From Pinirhizobacter soli (GTDB lineage Bacteria; Pseudomonadota; Gammaproteobacteria; Xanthomonadales; Rhodanobacteraceae), in assembly GCF_015905305.1 (NCBI RefSeq), contig NZ_JADZLQ010000002.1:742361-806360 (forward strand): 64,000 nucleotides of DNA, written 5' to 3'. Every line of letters begins with the position of its first letter. Position 1 is the stretch's first letter. Below the pieces are notes generated by a model. That model was given only the letters and a program-made list of their open reading frames with translations, was not told the origin of the DNA and searched no databases. The translations under genes were made by a program, and so were the position numbers. Shown here one piece after another: positions 46,258 through 54,667 of this stretch.

Positions 46258-48825
46258 ATGAGCCTCACCGACTACCGACGCAAGCGGAACTTCGCCAGGA
46301 CGCGCGAGCCTGCGGCCGAGAGCGCGGTGCCGGCAGGCTCCCGGTCGATCTTCGTCGTGCAGTTGCACCACGCCAGCCGCCGTCATTTCGATTTCCGCCT
46401 GCAAGTGGGCAACGCCCTTAAGAGTTGGGCCGTCCCCAAGGGCCCGAGCTACGACCCGGCGGTGAAGCGCCTGGCCGTGGAAGTGGAGGACCACCCCGTG
46501 GCCTACGCCGATTTCGAGGGTGACATCGAGGAAGGCTACGGCAAGGGACACGTGGACACTTTCGATCGCGGCGTCTGGTCCACCACTGGCGATGTCGAGG
46601 CGCAGCTGCGCAAGGGACATCTTCGTTTCGAACTGTTCGGTGAGCGCCTGAAGGGCGGCTGGCACCTGGTTCGCAGCGGCAAACAGGAGCGCCAGCCGTC
46701 GTGGTTCCTGATCAAGGAGAAGGATGCCTATGCCGGCGACGTCGAAGCAGATGACCTACTGGATGCAAAGATGGCCTCGAGCACTCGAAAGGCTTCGAAG
46801 AAGAAGGTATCGGTCAAGGCCGCGCGCAAGCAGGCACCGAAGACCCGCGCCGCGCCGCGCGCACCACTGATGAAAAAGGCGGCGGCACTCGAAGGCGCAC
46901 GCAAGGCCCGGCCGTCGGCTGCTTTCTTCAAACCCGAGCTTGCCACGCTTCACGATGCGCCACCGCAGGGCGATGAGTGGCTCCACGAAGTCAAATGGGA
47001 TGGCTACCGGATACTCACCACGGTGGTGGGTGGCGAGGTCACCCTGTATTCGCGCAATGGGCTGCAGTGGAACGAGCGACTACCCGACATTGTGGCCGCG
47101 GTGCGGGCGCTGGGCCTGGAATCCGCGCGCCTCGACGGTGAGCTGATCGCGCTGGTCGACAGCCGCAGCGACTTCAATGCACTGCAAAAAACCCTTTCAG
47201 GCGAAGCCCAGGCGCCGCTGGCGTACATGTTGTTCGACCTTCCCTATTTCGAAGGCCTGGATCTGTCCAAAACGGCATTGGTCGAACGCAAGGAAATCCT
47301 TGGGAAGCTTCTCGCGCACCCCCCCAAACACCTTTCTTTCAGCACCCACACCGTCGGCAATGGTGATGAGGTGTTCGCCATGGCCATGGAGCAGAAGCTC
47401 GAGGGCATCATCAGCAAGCGGGTGGACGGCGGCTACCGATCTGGCCGAGGCAACGACTGGCTGAAGGTGAAGCGGCTGGAAGCAGACGAATTCGCGGTAG
47501 TGGGATATACGCCGCCCAAAGGCAGTCGCACCGGTTTTGGCTCGCTGCTGCTGGCAAGGCCCGATGGCAAGAAAGGCTGGATATATGTGGGCCGCGTAGG
47601 CACGGGGTTCTCCGATGCCCAGTTGAAGCAATTGACCAAGACGCTGGCAAAGAAAGGCGTTCCCAAACCGACCGTCACCATCGACGCTATCGATCCACTG
47701 TTGCGCGGCGCCTTGTGGGTGCCGCCCACCGCCGTGGCCGAGGTGTACTACCGCGGCATCGGCAACAAGAACCTGTTGCGGCAACCCAGCCTGAAGGGGC
47801 TTCGCATGGACAAAAGCACCAAGGACCTTACGAACAGCGACCGGGCCGCGCCGAAGAAGTCAGCCGCTACCCGGTCGGCAAAGGTAACCAAGACTGCACC
47901 GGCAAAAGCCACACGAACGGGAAGGGAAGCATCGCCGCGCCGAAAAACCGCCGATATCCCGATCACCCACCCCGACCGTGTGGCCTTTCCGGACGACGGC
48001 ATCACCAAGCAGGACGTGGTGGATTACTACCGCGCCGTGATGGACTGGTTCCTGCCCGGCGTGATCGGCCGACCGACTTCGGTGATCCGTTGCCCGTCCG
48101 GCACCGCCAAGGCCTGTTTCTTCCAGAAGCACATGATGGCCGGCCTGCATCACGTAGGGATGGCCAAGCTCAAGGAGGAAAGCGGTGGCAGCGGTGAATA
48201 CCTGTATCCCGAAGACGCCGACAGCGTGATCGAGCTGGTGCAGTTCAACGCGCTGGAATTCCATCCGTGGGGATCCACGGTCAAGGACCCCGACCGGGCG
48301 ACGCGCATCGTTTTCGACCTTGACCCCGGCGACGGGGTGGAATGGAAGCGCGTGGTTGCCGGCGCCCGCACCATACGCAAGCTACTGCAGCAGGCGGGGC
48401 TTGAATCCTTCGTGCGCACCACCGGCGGCAAGGGCCTGCACGTGGTTGTGCCGCTCAATCCAGGGTGCACGTGGGACGTGGTCAAATCCTTCGCCCATGG
48501 CTTTGCCGACGTCATGGCGCAGATGCATCCATTGGAGTTCATTGCCGTGGCCAGCAAGCGCTCGCGGAAAGGCCTGATCTACCTGGACTACCTGCGCAAT
48601 GGCCGCGGCGCCACGGCCGTGGCCTCCTATTCCCTTCGTGCGCGCCCAGGCGCGCCGGTCGCGGTACCGCTGCGCTGGGAAGAACTGGGAAAGCTCAGAT
48701 CCGGCCACGATTTCGATATCCACACCACACCCGCCCGCCTTTCCCGGTTGAAGGGCGACCCCTGGGCCGGCATCGACAAGCTCAGGCAGAATCTCGACGA
48801 CGTCCACGGCAAGCTTGGAAGCTGA
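46258..48825 (+). CDS. ligD: Multifunctional DNA ligase D (phosphoesterase-ligase-polymerase)
   Basis: 855 residues from the ATG at 46258 (MSLTDYRRKRNFARTREP). 3'-phosphoesterase about 1-170 (FVVQLHHASRRHFDFRLQVG); a Lys/Ala-rich linker; ATP-dependent ligase about 225-525 with the adenylated lysine K246 in HEVKWDGYR; another linker; the primase-like polymerase about 566-855 (ITHPDRVAFPDDGITKQDVVDYY, RIVFDLDPGD, GGKGLHVVVPL). The domain order is that of Pseudomonas LigD. It works with Ku in non-homologous end joining; no ku gene is in the window. Divergent from the hemJ-like gene. Confidence 0.93.
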   Translation: MSLTDYRRKRNFARTREPAAESAVPAGSRSIFVVQLHHASRRHFDFRLQVGNALKSWAVPKGPSYDPAVKRLAVEVEDHPVAYADFEGDIEEGYGKGHVDTFDRGVWSTTGDVEAQLRKGHLRFELFGERLKGGWHLVRSGKQERQPSWFLIKEKDAYAGDVEADDLLDAKMASSTRKASKKKVSVKAARKQAPKTRAAPRAPLMKKAAALEGARKARPSAAFFKPELATLHDAPPQGDEWLHEVKWDGYRILTTVVGGEVTLYSRNGLQWNERLPDIVAAVRALGLESARLDGELIALVDSRSDFNALQKTLSGEAQAPLAYMLFDLPYFEGLDLSKTALVERKEILGKLLAHPPKHLSFSTHTVGNGDEVFAMAMEQKLEGIISKRVDGGYRSGRGNDWLKVKRLEADEFAVVGYTPPKGSRTGFGSLLLARPDGKKGWIYVGRVGTGFSDAQLKQLTKTLAKKGVPKPTVTIDAIDPLLRGALWVPPTAVAEVYYRGIGNKNLLRQPSLKGLRMDKSTKDLTNSDRAAPKKSAATRSAKVTKTAPAKATRTGREASPRRKTADIPITHPDRVAFPDDGITKQDVVDYYRAVMDWFLPGVIGRPTSVIRCPSGTAKACFFQKHMMAGLHHVGMAKLKEESGGSGEYLYPEDADSVIELVQFNALEFHPWGSTVKDPDRATRIVFDLDPGDGVEWKRVVAGARTIRKLLQQAGLESFVRTTGGKGLHVVVPLNPGCTWDVVKSFAHGFADVMAQMHPLEFIAVASKRSRKGLIYLDYLRNGRGATAVASYSLRARPGAPVAVPLRWEELGKLRSGHDFDIHTTPARLSRLKGDPWAGIDKLRQNLDDVHGKLGS

Positions 48826-48913
48826 TCGCGGGCTTACCGCGTTTTCTTGCCCCGTTTGCCCAGGGCGATGCTTTCCCTCAGGCTAGGCGGGCACTGGTCA
48901 GTGGAGAGTTGCG

Positions 48914-49819
48914 ATGCGGGGTGGCTGTCGTACGTTCTGGAGCGCCCTGGCGCTGATGCTTATCGCGCCCGCTGTCATGGCCGCCGATGATGGCCTCGCC
49001 ACGGCTTACTCCCGGTTACAGCAGGCTGCCGCCGCGCCAGGGCCCATCCACGTGCGCAACGAGCAATTGCGCAGGCTCTACGCCGCCTCCGTTGCACCCC
49101 AGCAGACTGTCGGCCACGCGGCCACGGCCACTCCGGCGGACCTGGCCACGCTTTACGATGCCGCCGGCTTCATGGCCACCACGGTCCGCGATACGGCCTA
49201 CCTGCGCGACATGCAGCTGGATCTTTCTGAACTGCAGCGGCGAAAGCTCGATACCGACGCGGTGTACCAGTCGATGTACGGCGCCCTGGTGATCACCCGC
49301 CGCTTCCCCGAGGCGACCACCCTCGCCCGCCGCCATCGCAGCGCGAAGCTCGATGTGTTGCCTCGCCTGGTGGAGTCGGCAGACCTGCGCAAGAGCGGTC
49401 CCACGGAACTTGCGTTCTCGCCTGATGGAAAAACCCTCACCCGGCAGCACGTGAACCTGGGCAAGGGCACGAGCATGGTGATTATTGGCGGGCCAAGCGA
49501 TGCCGCGACCACGGCAGCCATCAGCGCGATCGAGGCCGATCCGAAACTCAGCACCGTCCTGCGCGGCAAGATCACCCTTGTAGCCACACCCACCCCGACC
49601 CTGGATGCACCGGCTTTCCTGAAATGGAACGCCACGCACCCGACAACGCCGATGACGCTGGTGTACCGCGAATCGGAATGGACGATGATCACCCACTGGA
49701 CGATCCCGACGTTCTACGTGCTTGACCGTGGGAAAGTGGTGGCGGTGATACAGGACAAGGAGCCTGAGGCTGTGCGCCAGAAGATTGCCGCCGCGCTGGC
49801 TGTGCCTCACCCCCGCTAG
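48914..49819 (+). CDS. Secreted protein of unknown function, possibly thioredoxin-fold
   Basis: 301 residues with a signal peptide (about 1-23, ending PAVMA). I recognise no family for the N-terminal helical half (TAYSRLQQAAAAPGPIHVRNEQLRRLYAAS). The C-terminal half has a beta-alpha pattern ending TIPTFYVLDRGKVVAVIQDKEPEA, like the cis-proline strand of thioredoxin/TlpA folds, but no CxxC exists (the only cysteine is in the signal peptide). If it is a thioredoxin fold it is not redox active. It is monocistronic, followed by a terminator. Confidence 0.7.
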   Translation: MRGGCRTFWSALALMLIAPAVMAADDGLATAYSRLQQAAAAPGPIHVRNEQLRRLYAASVAPQQTVGHAATATPADLATLYDAAGFMATTVRDTAYLRDMQLDLSELQRRKLDTDAVYQSMYGALVITRRFPEATTLARRHRSAKLDVLPRLVESADLRKSGPTELAFSPDGKTLTRQHVNLGKGTSMVIIGGPSDAATTAAISAIEADPKLSTVLRGKITLVATPTPTLDAPAFLKWNATHPTTPMTLVYRESEWTMITHWTIPTFYVLDRGKVVAVIQDKEPEAVRQKIAAALAVPHPR

Positions 49820-49837
49820 ATAGGCGGGACAACAGGC

Positions 49838-49868
49838 ATAAAAAAAAGACCGTCGCCGGCCTTTTTTT
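49838..49868. terminator. Bidirectional rho-independent terminator
   Basis: A7 GACCG, loop TCGC, CGGCC T7: a short GC stem flanked by A- and T-runs, so it works both ways, for the secreted-protein gene (plus) and tRNA-Val (minus). On the minus strand the one imperfect pair becomes G-T and the loop is GCGA. Confidence 0.85.
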
Positions 49869-49900
49869 CTTCGAATTCCACGTTTCCCTTCAAGGGAAAG

Positions 49901-49975
49901 TGGTGGGCGGTACAAGGATCGAACTTGTGACCCCTACCATGTCAAGGTAGTGCTCTACCGCTGAGCTAACCGCCC
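49901..49975 (-). tRNA. tRNA-Val (anticodon GAC)
   Basis: 75 bases with encoded CCA. Acceptor GGGCGGT with ACCGCCC; D-arm TAGCTCAGCGGTAGAGC; anticodon arm CTACC-TTGACAT-GGTAG reading GAC; T-arm CAAG..TTCGATC..CTTG. It lies between uvrB and the secreted-protein gene on the minus strand. Confidence 0.97.
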
Positions 49976-50031
49976 GTCGAGCCCGAAATTGTAGCAATTG
50001 GCTGGGCGGGGGTGCAAGCGGGGCCCGGCGG

Positions 50032-52056
50032 CTAGCCCAGGAGGGCCTGGTCCCGAAGCCTGCCGATATCGTCGCGAACCCGCGCCGCGTCCTCGAATTC
50101 CAGGTTCTGGGCATGCTTGTACATCTTTGCCTCGAGCTTCTTGATCATGGCAGCGGCCTGGGTCGGCGACAGCCTGCTGTAATCGTCGGCCCGCTGCTCG
50201 CCGATTTTCACGTCGCCGGCGTTCTTCTTCCGGCCACGGGTACCGAAGTCGCCGCGGGCACCTTCCATGATGTCGGCGATGCGGCGGACGATCGTGGTGG
50301 GGGTGATGCCGTTCGCGATGTTGTACTCGACCTGCTTCTCCCGGCGGCGGGATGTCTCGTCGATAGCCGCCTGCATTGAGCGGGTGACCTTGTCGGCGTA
50401 AAGGATCGCCCTGCCCCGCACATTGCGGGCGGCACGGCCGATGGTCTGGATCAATGAGCCGGTCGAACGCAGGAAGCCTTCCTTGTCGGCGTCCAGGATC
50501 GCCACCAGCGCCACCTCGGGCATGTCCAGACCCTCGCGCAGCAGGTTGATGCCCACCAGTACATCGAAATTCCCCAAGCGAAGATCGCGGATGATCTCAG
50601 TGCGCTCCACTGTCTCGATATCCGAATGCAGGTAGCGCACTTTTACGTCGTGCTCGCCGAGGTAATCGGTAAGGTTCTCGGACATGCGTTTGGTAAGCGT
50701 GGTTACCAGCACGCGGTCGCCCATGGCCACCACCTTCTTGATCTCGCCGAGCAGGTCGTCCACTTGCGTGCGCACGGGACGAATTTCAACTTCCGGATCG
50801 ATCAAGCCCGTCGGACGCACCACCAGCTCCACCACCGCATCACCGGAGTGCTGTATTTCGTAGGAAGCAGGCGTGGCCGAGACGTAGATCGCGCGCGGCG
50901 CGCGGCGCTCCCACTCATCGAATTTCAGCGGCCGGTTGTCCATCGCCGAAGGCAGGCGGAAACCGAATTCCACCAGGGTTTCCTTGCGCGAGCGGTCGCC
51001 CTTGTACATGGCGCCCAGCTGCGGGATGGTGACGTGGGACTCGTCCACCACCAAGAGCGCATCGGGCGGCAGGTAATCGAATAGCGTCGGCGGAGGCTCG
51101 CCCGCGGAACGGCGGGTCATGTGGCGGGAATAATTCTCGATGCCCTGGCAGAAACCCACCTCGGCCATCATCTCAAGGTCGAAGCGCGTGCGCTGCTCCA
51201 GGCGCTGGGCTTCCACCAGCTTGTTTTCCCGATAGAGGAATTCCAGGCGGTCCTTCAATTCGTCCTTGATCGTCTCGATGGCGTTCAACACGCTCTGCCG
51301 GGTGCTGGCGTAATGCGTCTTCGGGTACACCGTGTAGCGCGGCACCTGTCGCACCACTTCGCCGGTGAGTGGATCGAAGATCGACAGCCGCTCCACGTCG
51401 CCGTCGAACAGTTCGATGCGCAGGGCTTCGGAATCCGATTCGGCCGGGAACACATCGACGATCTCGCCGCGCACGCGGTACGTGCCGCGCCGGAAATCCA
51501 TCTCGTTGCGGGTGTACTGCAATTCGGTGAGCTGGCGGATCAGCGCGCGTTGGTCGACATGTTCGCCCTTGGCGATGATCAGGCGCAGCTTCAGGTAATC
51601 GTCCGGATCGCCCAGGCCGTAAATGGCCGACACCGTGGCCACGATCAACGCGTCGTCGCGTGAGAGAAGTGCCTTGGTCGCCGCCAGCCGCATCTGTTCG
51701 ATGTGGTCATTGATGCTCGAATCCTTCTCGATGAAGGTATCGGACGCCACCACATAGGCTTCGGGCTGGTAGTAGTCGTAGTAGCTGACGAAATACTGCA
51801 CGGAATTGTGCGGGAAGAATTCGCGGAACTCCCCGTACAACTGGGCGGCCAGGGTCTTGTTCGGTGCCAGCACCAGGGTGGGCTTCTGCACGTTCTGGAT
51901 GAGATTGGCGATGGTGAAGGTCTTGCCCGAGCCCGTCACGCCCAGCAGGGTCTGGCCGGCAAGGCCGGCATCAAAACCCTCGGTGAGGCGGCGGATGGCA
52001 TCGGGCTGGTCGCCCGACGGCTGGTAGGGCGAGACGAGCTGGAAGCGGTCGGTCAT
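50032..52056 (-). CDS. uvrB: UvrABC system protein B
   Basis: 674 residues (E. coli 673). Walker [17 protein letters not shown], the beta-hairpin region [13 protein letters not shown] that clamps damaged [16 protein letters not shown], helicase motif [12 protein letters not shown] and the C-terminal UVR domain ([28 protein letters not shown]) that binds UvrC. It verifies lesions in nucleotide excision repair. No clear LexA box was recognised before the ATG at 52056. Confidence 0.98.
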   Translation of the reverse strand: MTDRFQLVSPYQPSGDQPDAIRRLTEGFDAGLAGQTLLGVTGSGKTFTIANLIQNVQKPTLVLAPNKTLAAQLYGEFREFFPHNSVQYFVSYYDYYQPEAYVVASDTFIEKDSSINDHIEQMRLAATKALLSRDDALIVATVSAIYGLGDPDDYLKLRLIIAKGEHVDQRALIRQLTELQYTRNEMDFRRGTYRVRGEIVDVFPAESDSEALRIELFDGDVERLSIFDPLTGEVVRQVPRYTVYPKTHYASTRQSVLNAIETIKDELKDRLEFLYRENKLVEAQRLEQRTRFDLEMMAEVGFCQGIENYSRHMTRRSAGEPPPTLFDYLPPDALLVVDESHVTIPQLGAMYKGDRSRKETLVEFGFRLPSAMDNRPLKFDEWERRAPRAIYVSATPASYEIQHSGDAVVELVVRPTGLIDPEVEIRPVRTQVDDLLGEIKKVVAMGDRVLVTTLTKRMSENLTDYLGEHDVKVRYLHSDIETVERTEIIRDLRLGNFDVLVGINLLREGLDMPEVALVAILDADKEGFLRSTGSLIQTIGRAARNVRGRAILYADKVTRSMQAAIDETSRRREKQVEYNIANGITPTTIVRRIADIMEGARGDFGTRGRKKNAGDVKIGEQRADDYSRLSPTQAAAMIKKLEAKMYKHAQNLEFEDAARVRDDIGRLRDQALLG

Positions 52057-52178
52057 CGTAGCCAGATGGGGACGCGGCCCTACATCTTAAATGGATAGCG
52101 CCTAGGAGGCGTGTAGAGCCACGGGCAGTCCCATGGGCAGCCTGCGCCGATGGCGGGTCGGCCGGGACCGGGCCGACG

Positions 52179-52742
52179 ATGGCGTTCATGTGCATGCCCT
52201 CCCACACCAGCAAGGCCGTCACGCTCGTGGAGCTGCTGGCTACGCTCGCCGTGATGGCCATCCTGACCATCGTAGCGACGCCGAGCCTGGCTTCCCTGAT
52301 TCAACGCACGCGGGTACGCAGCCAGACCGACGCCCTTCTTGCCACATTCGCCCTGGCCCGTTCGGAAGCCGTCATGCGGGGAATCCCGATCATCGTATGC
52401 CCGGGCAGGCACGGAACCGCCTGTGATCGCACCGCAAGCTGGCACGAGGGCTGGTTCGCGGCCCTCGACCCGCATCGCAATGCCCGGCGGCTTGGCACGA
52501 CAATCTGGGTGGAACAGGGCACGGGGAACCCTTCCGTCCGGGGCCTGGGCACCCGCCCCTACAGCCGGTTCTATCCGGACGGTACGTCCCGCGGGCACAA
52601 TCTCACCATCGTGTTCTGCACGGTGGGCAAGCCCGATAGCGCCCAGGCGGTGGTGCTGGCCACCAGTGGCCGCGCGCGCCAGCAGGGAAAACACACGACC
52701 CATGCGCAGGCCTGCGCCCAAACGCCCTTCGCGGGTTCTTGA
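52179..52742 (+). CDS. GspH/FimT-family pseudopilin
   Basis: 187 residues from the ATG at 52179; in-frame ATGs at 52188 and 52194 are possible and the last would give the shortest leader. The type IV prepilin signature is SKA-VTLVELLATLAVMAILTIVATPSL, with A rather than the usual G before the cleavage site. The C-terminus has a GspH-like beta domain with cysteines in VCPGRHGTACDR. It stands alone between uvrB and tRNA-Asn, as in other members of this order, without other secretion genes. Confidence 0.85.
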   Translation: MAFMCMPSHTSKAVTLVELLATLAVMAILTIVATPSLASLIQRTRVRSQTDALLATFALARSEAVMRGIPIIVCPGRHGTACDRTASWHEGWFAALDPHRNARRLGTTIWVEQGTGNPSVRGLGTRPYSRFYPDGTSRGHNLTIVFCTVGKPDSAQAVVLATSGRARQQGKHTTHAQACAQTPFAGS

Positions 52743-52779
52743 CAGCCTTCGGCGTCCAAATCAAAATACGCGACTCCCC

Positions 52780-52856
52780 GCCCGAATAGCTCAGCTGGTT
52801 AGAGCACTTGACTGTTAATCAGGGGGTCGTTGGTTCGAGTCCAACTTCGGGCGCCA
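52780..52856 (+). tRNA. tRNA-Asn (anticodon GTT)
   Basis: 77 bases with encoded CCA. Acceptor GCCCGAA with TTCGGGC; D-arm TAGCTCAGCTGGTTAGAGC; anticodon arm CTTGA-CTGTTAA-TCAGG reading GTT; T-arm GTTGG-TTCGAGT-CCAAC. A terminator follows 9 bases later. Confidence 0.97.
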
Positions 52857-52861
52857 GATAC

Positions 52862-52895
52862 AAAAAAGGCCATGCAGCGATGCATGGCCTTTTCT
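52862..52895. terminator. Bidirectional terminator with GCGA tetraloop
   Basis: AAGGCCATGCA, loop GCGA, TGCATGGCCTT (11 perfect pairs), flanked by A6 on one side and TTTTCTTTT on the other. It ends tRNA-Asn transcription (plus) and the SPFH lipoprotein transcript (minus). Confidence 0.93.
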
Positions 52896-52908
52896 TTTGC
52901 GCCCGGAA

Positions 52909-53712
52909 CTACTTTCCGACCAGGACCGAAGTTCCAGAAGGAACGATGTAGCAGGCTTTCGCCGCCTTGCAGGCATCGGCGTTGATCGTGGCGATGGTGA
53001 CCGCCGAATACTGCTCGATCGTCATGCCCAGCTTGTTGCGGTAGGCGTTGTCCGCCTCCGCCCGGGCTTCCTGTTCCTTGGCGCGCTGTTCCTCGGCAAC
53101 GGTCGCCGCCACAAGGGTCTTCTGGCGCTGTTGCTGGGCGGCCGTCTCGTTCATCTGCTTGAGCACGTCCTCGTTCGGACGGGCGCGACCCAGGGTGACA
53201 TCGAGGATTTCAACCGGCAATCCGCGCTCCTTGACCAGGGTCCGGATGGCGCTCGTCACTTCTTTATCCACGGTGGACGCGGTGCTCGGGTTCGACATCA
53301 TGTCGCTCATCGTTTGCCCCTTCACCGCTTCCCGGACGATGCTGGCGTACTGGCTCTGCACGTTGTTCTTGAACCAGTTGGTAGCGCCATATTTTTCGAT
53401 CAGCTTTACCGAATCGGTGATGCGGTACTGCAGTGCCGTATCGAAGTCCAGGAGGATGTTGTCCTTCGAACTGAAGTCGTCGAAGGTGACATGCACCGTC
53501 TGCGGCGTGATGACCACGTTGATGTCATTGGTGCTGGCCCAGGTGATGATTCGACCTTCCTTGACGGGCTCCGGGCGGACGCCGCCATGCCCGAACAGGT
53601 AGGGTTTGTCCACCAGCACCGACTCCGTACCGGGATCGACTGAAACAACATTGCAACCGGTCAGGCCGGCAAGCAGGGAGACAACAAGGAATACAGGCAA
53701 CACCTTTGTCAT
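52909..53712 (-). CDS. SPFH/band 7-domain lipoprotein
   Basis: 267 residues from the ATG at 53712 (MTKVLPVFLVVSLLAGLTGCNVV), a lipoprotein signal with lipobox LTGC. The SPFH (prohibitin-type) domain covers about 25-190 (DPGTESVLVDKPYLFGHGGVRPEPVKEG, IVREAVKGQTMSDM, LPVEILDVTLGRARPNEDV), followed by an Ala/Gln/Arg-rich helix (about 185-230) that probably forms a coiled coil. SPFH proteins normally sit in the cytoplasmic membrane by an N-terminal helix; a lipoprotein anchor would place this one in the periplasm. Confidence 0.88.
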   Translation of the reverse strand: MTKVLPVFLVVSLLAGLTGCNVVSVDPGTESVLVDKPYLFGHGGVRPEPVKEGRIITWASTNDINVVITPQTVHVTFDDFSSKDNILLDFDTALQYRITDSVKLIEKYGATNWFKNNVQSQYASIVREAVKGQTMSDMMSNPSTASTVDKEVTSAIRTLVKERGLPVEILDVTLGRARPNEDVLKQMNETAAQQQRQKTLVAATVAEEQRAKEQEARAEADNAYRNKLGMTIEQYSAVTIATINADACKAAKACYIVPSGTSVLVGK

Positions 53713-53793
53713 GGTCCATCCTCTGGAAAGAAAAGTAGCGCCCGAAAGGCGCCTAGAAAGCCGGCAACAAAGCCCACCCATGATGCACAAGAT

Positions 53794-53919
53794 TCAGGCC
53801 ATTTGGCGCTCGAGTCGGCCGACGCGCTGGTCAAGGCGGTCGATGCGTTGGTCCAGGGTCTCCACCCTTTCATCGAGCCGGTCGACCTTGCTCTCAAGCC
53901 TGGCCATCGACACGCGCAT
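53794..53919 (-). CDS. Small coiled-coil ORF upstream of the SPFH lipoprotein gene
   Basis: 41 residues, MRVSMARLESKVDRLDERVE.., with leucine/valine/isoleucine heptads (VDRL, VETL, IDRL, VGRL) and strongly charged d/e/g positions, ending RQMA. The frame stays open and coding-like upstream, and a GTG at 53955 would give 53 residues (VLFRIFEALGD first). GAGG lies 11 bases before the ATG. It ends 81 bases before the SPFH gene on the same strand. No family is recognised. A gene this short needs expression evidence. Confidence 0.5.
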   Translation of the reverse strand: MRVSMARLESKVDRLDERVETLDQRIDRLDQRVGRLERQMA

Positions 53920-54142
53920 GTCGCCAAGTGCCTCGAAGATGCGGAAAAGCACTTCTGAATGATCGCGCGGAGGAGCGTCGGCAGGGCGGGACAGGGAGGC
54001 GAGGCCCTCTCGTCTTTGGGTGGGCAGCCAGGCGGGCGCAAGCCCGGCCGGTCATGTTGCGGTTTCTGATCCTGGCTGCCTGCCACCATTTTCGTGGCTG
54101 GAACATACGCGACTAGGCCACGATGTGGCGTGCGTCGCCGCG

Positions 54143-54601
54143 CTAACCCGCCCTACCTGACGACGATGAAGGAGACGGTGCTTCTGGCACGGCCGGTGCG
54201 GCTTGCGCCGGCTGGGTCGACTGCGACAAAGCCGCCGTACCCTCGGCATCCAGGGCAAAACTGACATTCCCCCCCGAAGCCACCGACGTCTGCACGTCGG
54301 ACTTCCCACCCGAACACGTCCCGCGTTGCTCAAGCGAAACATCATGGTTCCCCGCCGGCACGTGGAACACCACGCGCTCTCCGATCTCTATCTGCCCGGC
54401 CACCTTGTTGTCGATATAGATCGCGTTCGAACAACCACCGCCGAACACGCCGTTGGCACGTTCGAAGGTGAGGGTGGCATCGCCGTCGGTGGGCAATTGG
54501 TAGAGATATAGGCGGCTCGCGGTGGCGTCACGGATGGTGTCGTCGTGGGTGATGCAGCCGGCGAGCGTGGCGATGGCGAGGGTAAGGGCGATGCGTTGCA
54601 T
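54143..54601 (-). CDS. Small lipoprotein of unknown function
   Basis: 152 residues from the ATG at 54601 (MQRIALTLAIATLAGCITHDD), with lipobox LAGC. A beta-rich domain follows, with ASRLYLYQLPTDGDATLTFERANGVFGGGCSNAIYIDNKVAGQIEIGERVVFHVPAGNHDVSLEQRG; this resembles DUF2846-type lipoproteins that carry a PEGA-like small beta domain. The tail is Ala/Pro/Ser rich. It lies between ppnN and the coiled-coil ORF. Confidence 0.75.
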   Translation of the reverse strand: MQRIALTLAIATLAGCITHDDTIRDATASRLYLYQLPTDGDATLTFERANGVFGGGCSNAIYIDNKVAGQIEIGERVVFHVPAGNHDVSLEQRGTCSGGKSDVQTSVASGGNVSFALDAEGTAALSQSTQPAQAAPAVPEAPSPSSSSGRAG

Positions 54602-54667
54602 GGCGGGGCTCCTGGCACCGGGATCACCCGCCAAGCATGCCCCGCCCGCCGTCGACCGCGGGTGAAC

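Noticed and set aside
52057..52178. Search for a LexA box before uvrB
   Set aside because: No CTG-N10-CAG-type palindrome convincing enough was found.
53709..54089. 126-codon minus-strand frame upstream of the SPFH gene
   Set aside because: Another frame of the same stretch shows clean coiled-coil heptads, while this one is Cys/Pro/Trp-rich and coding-unlike.
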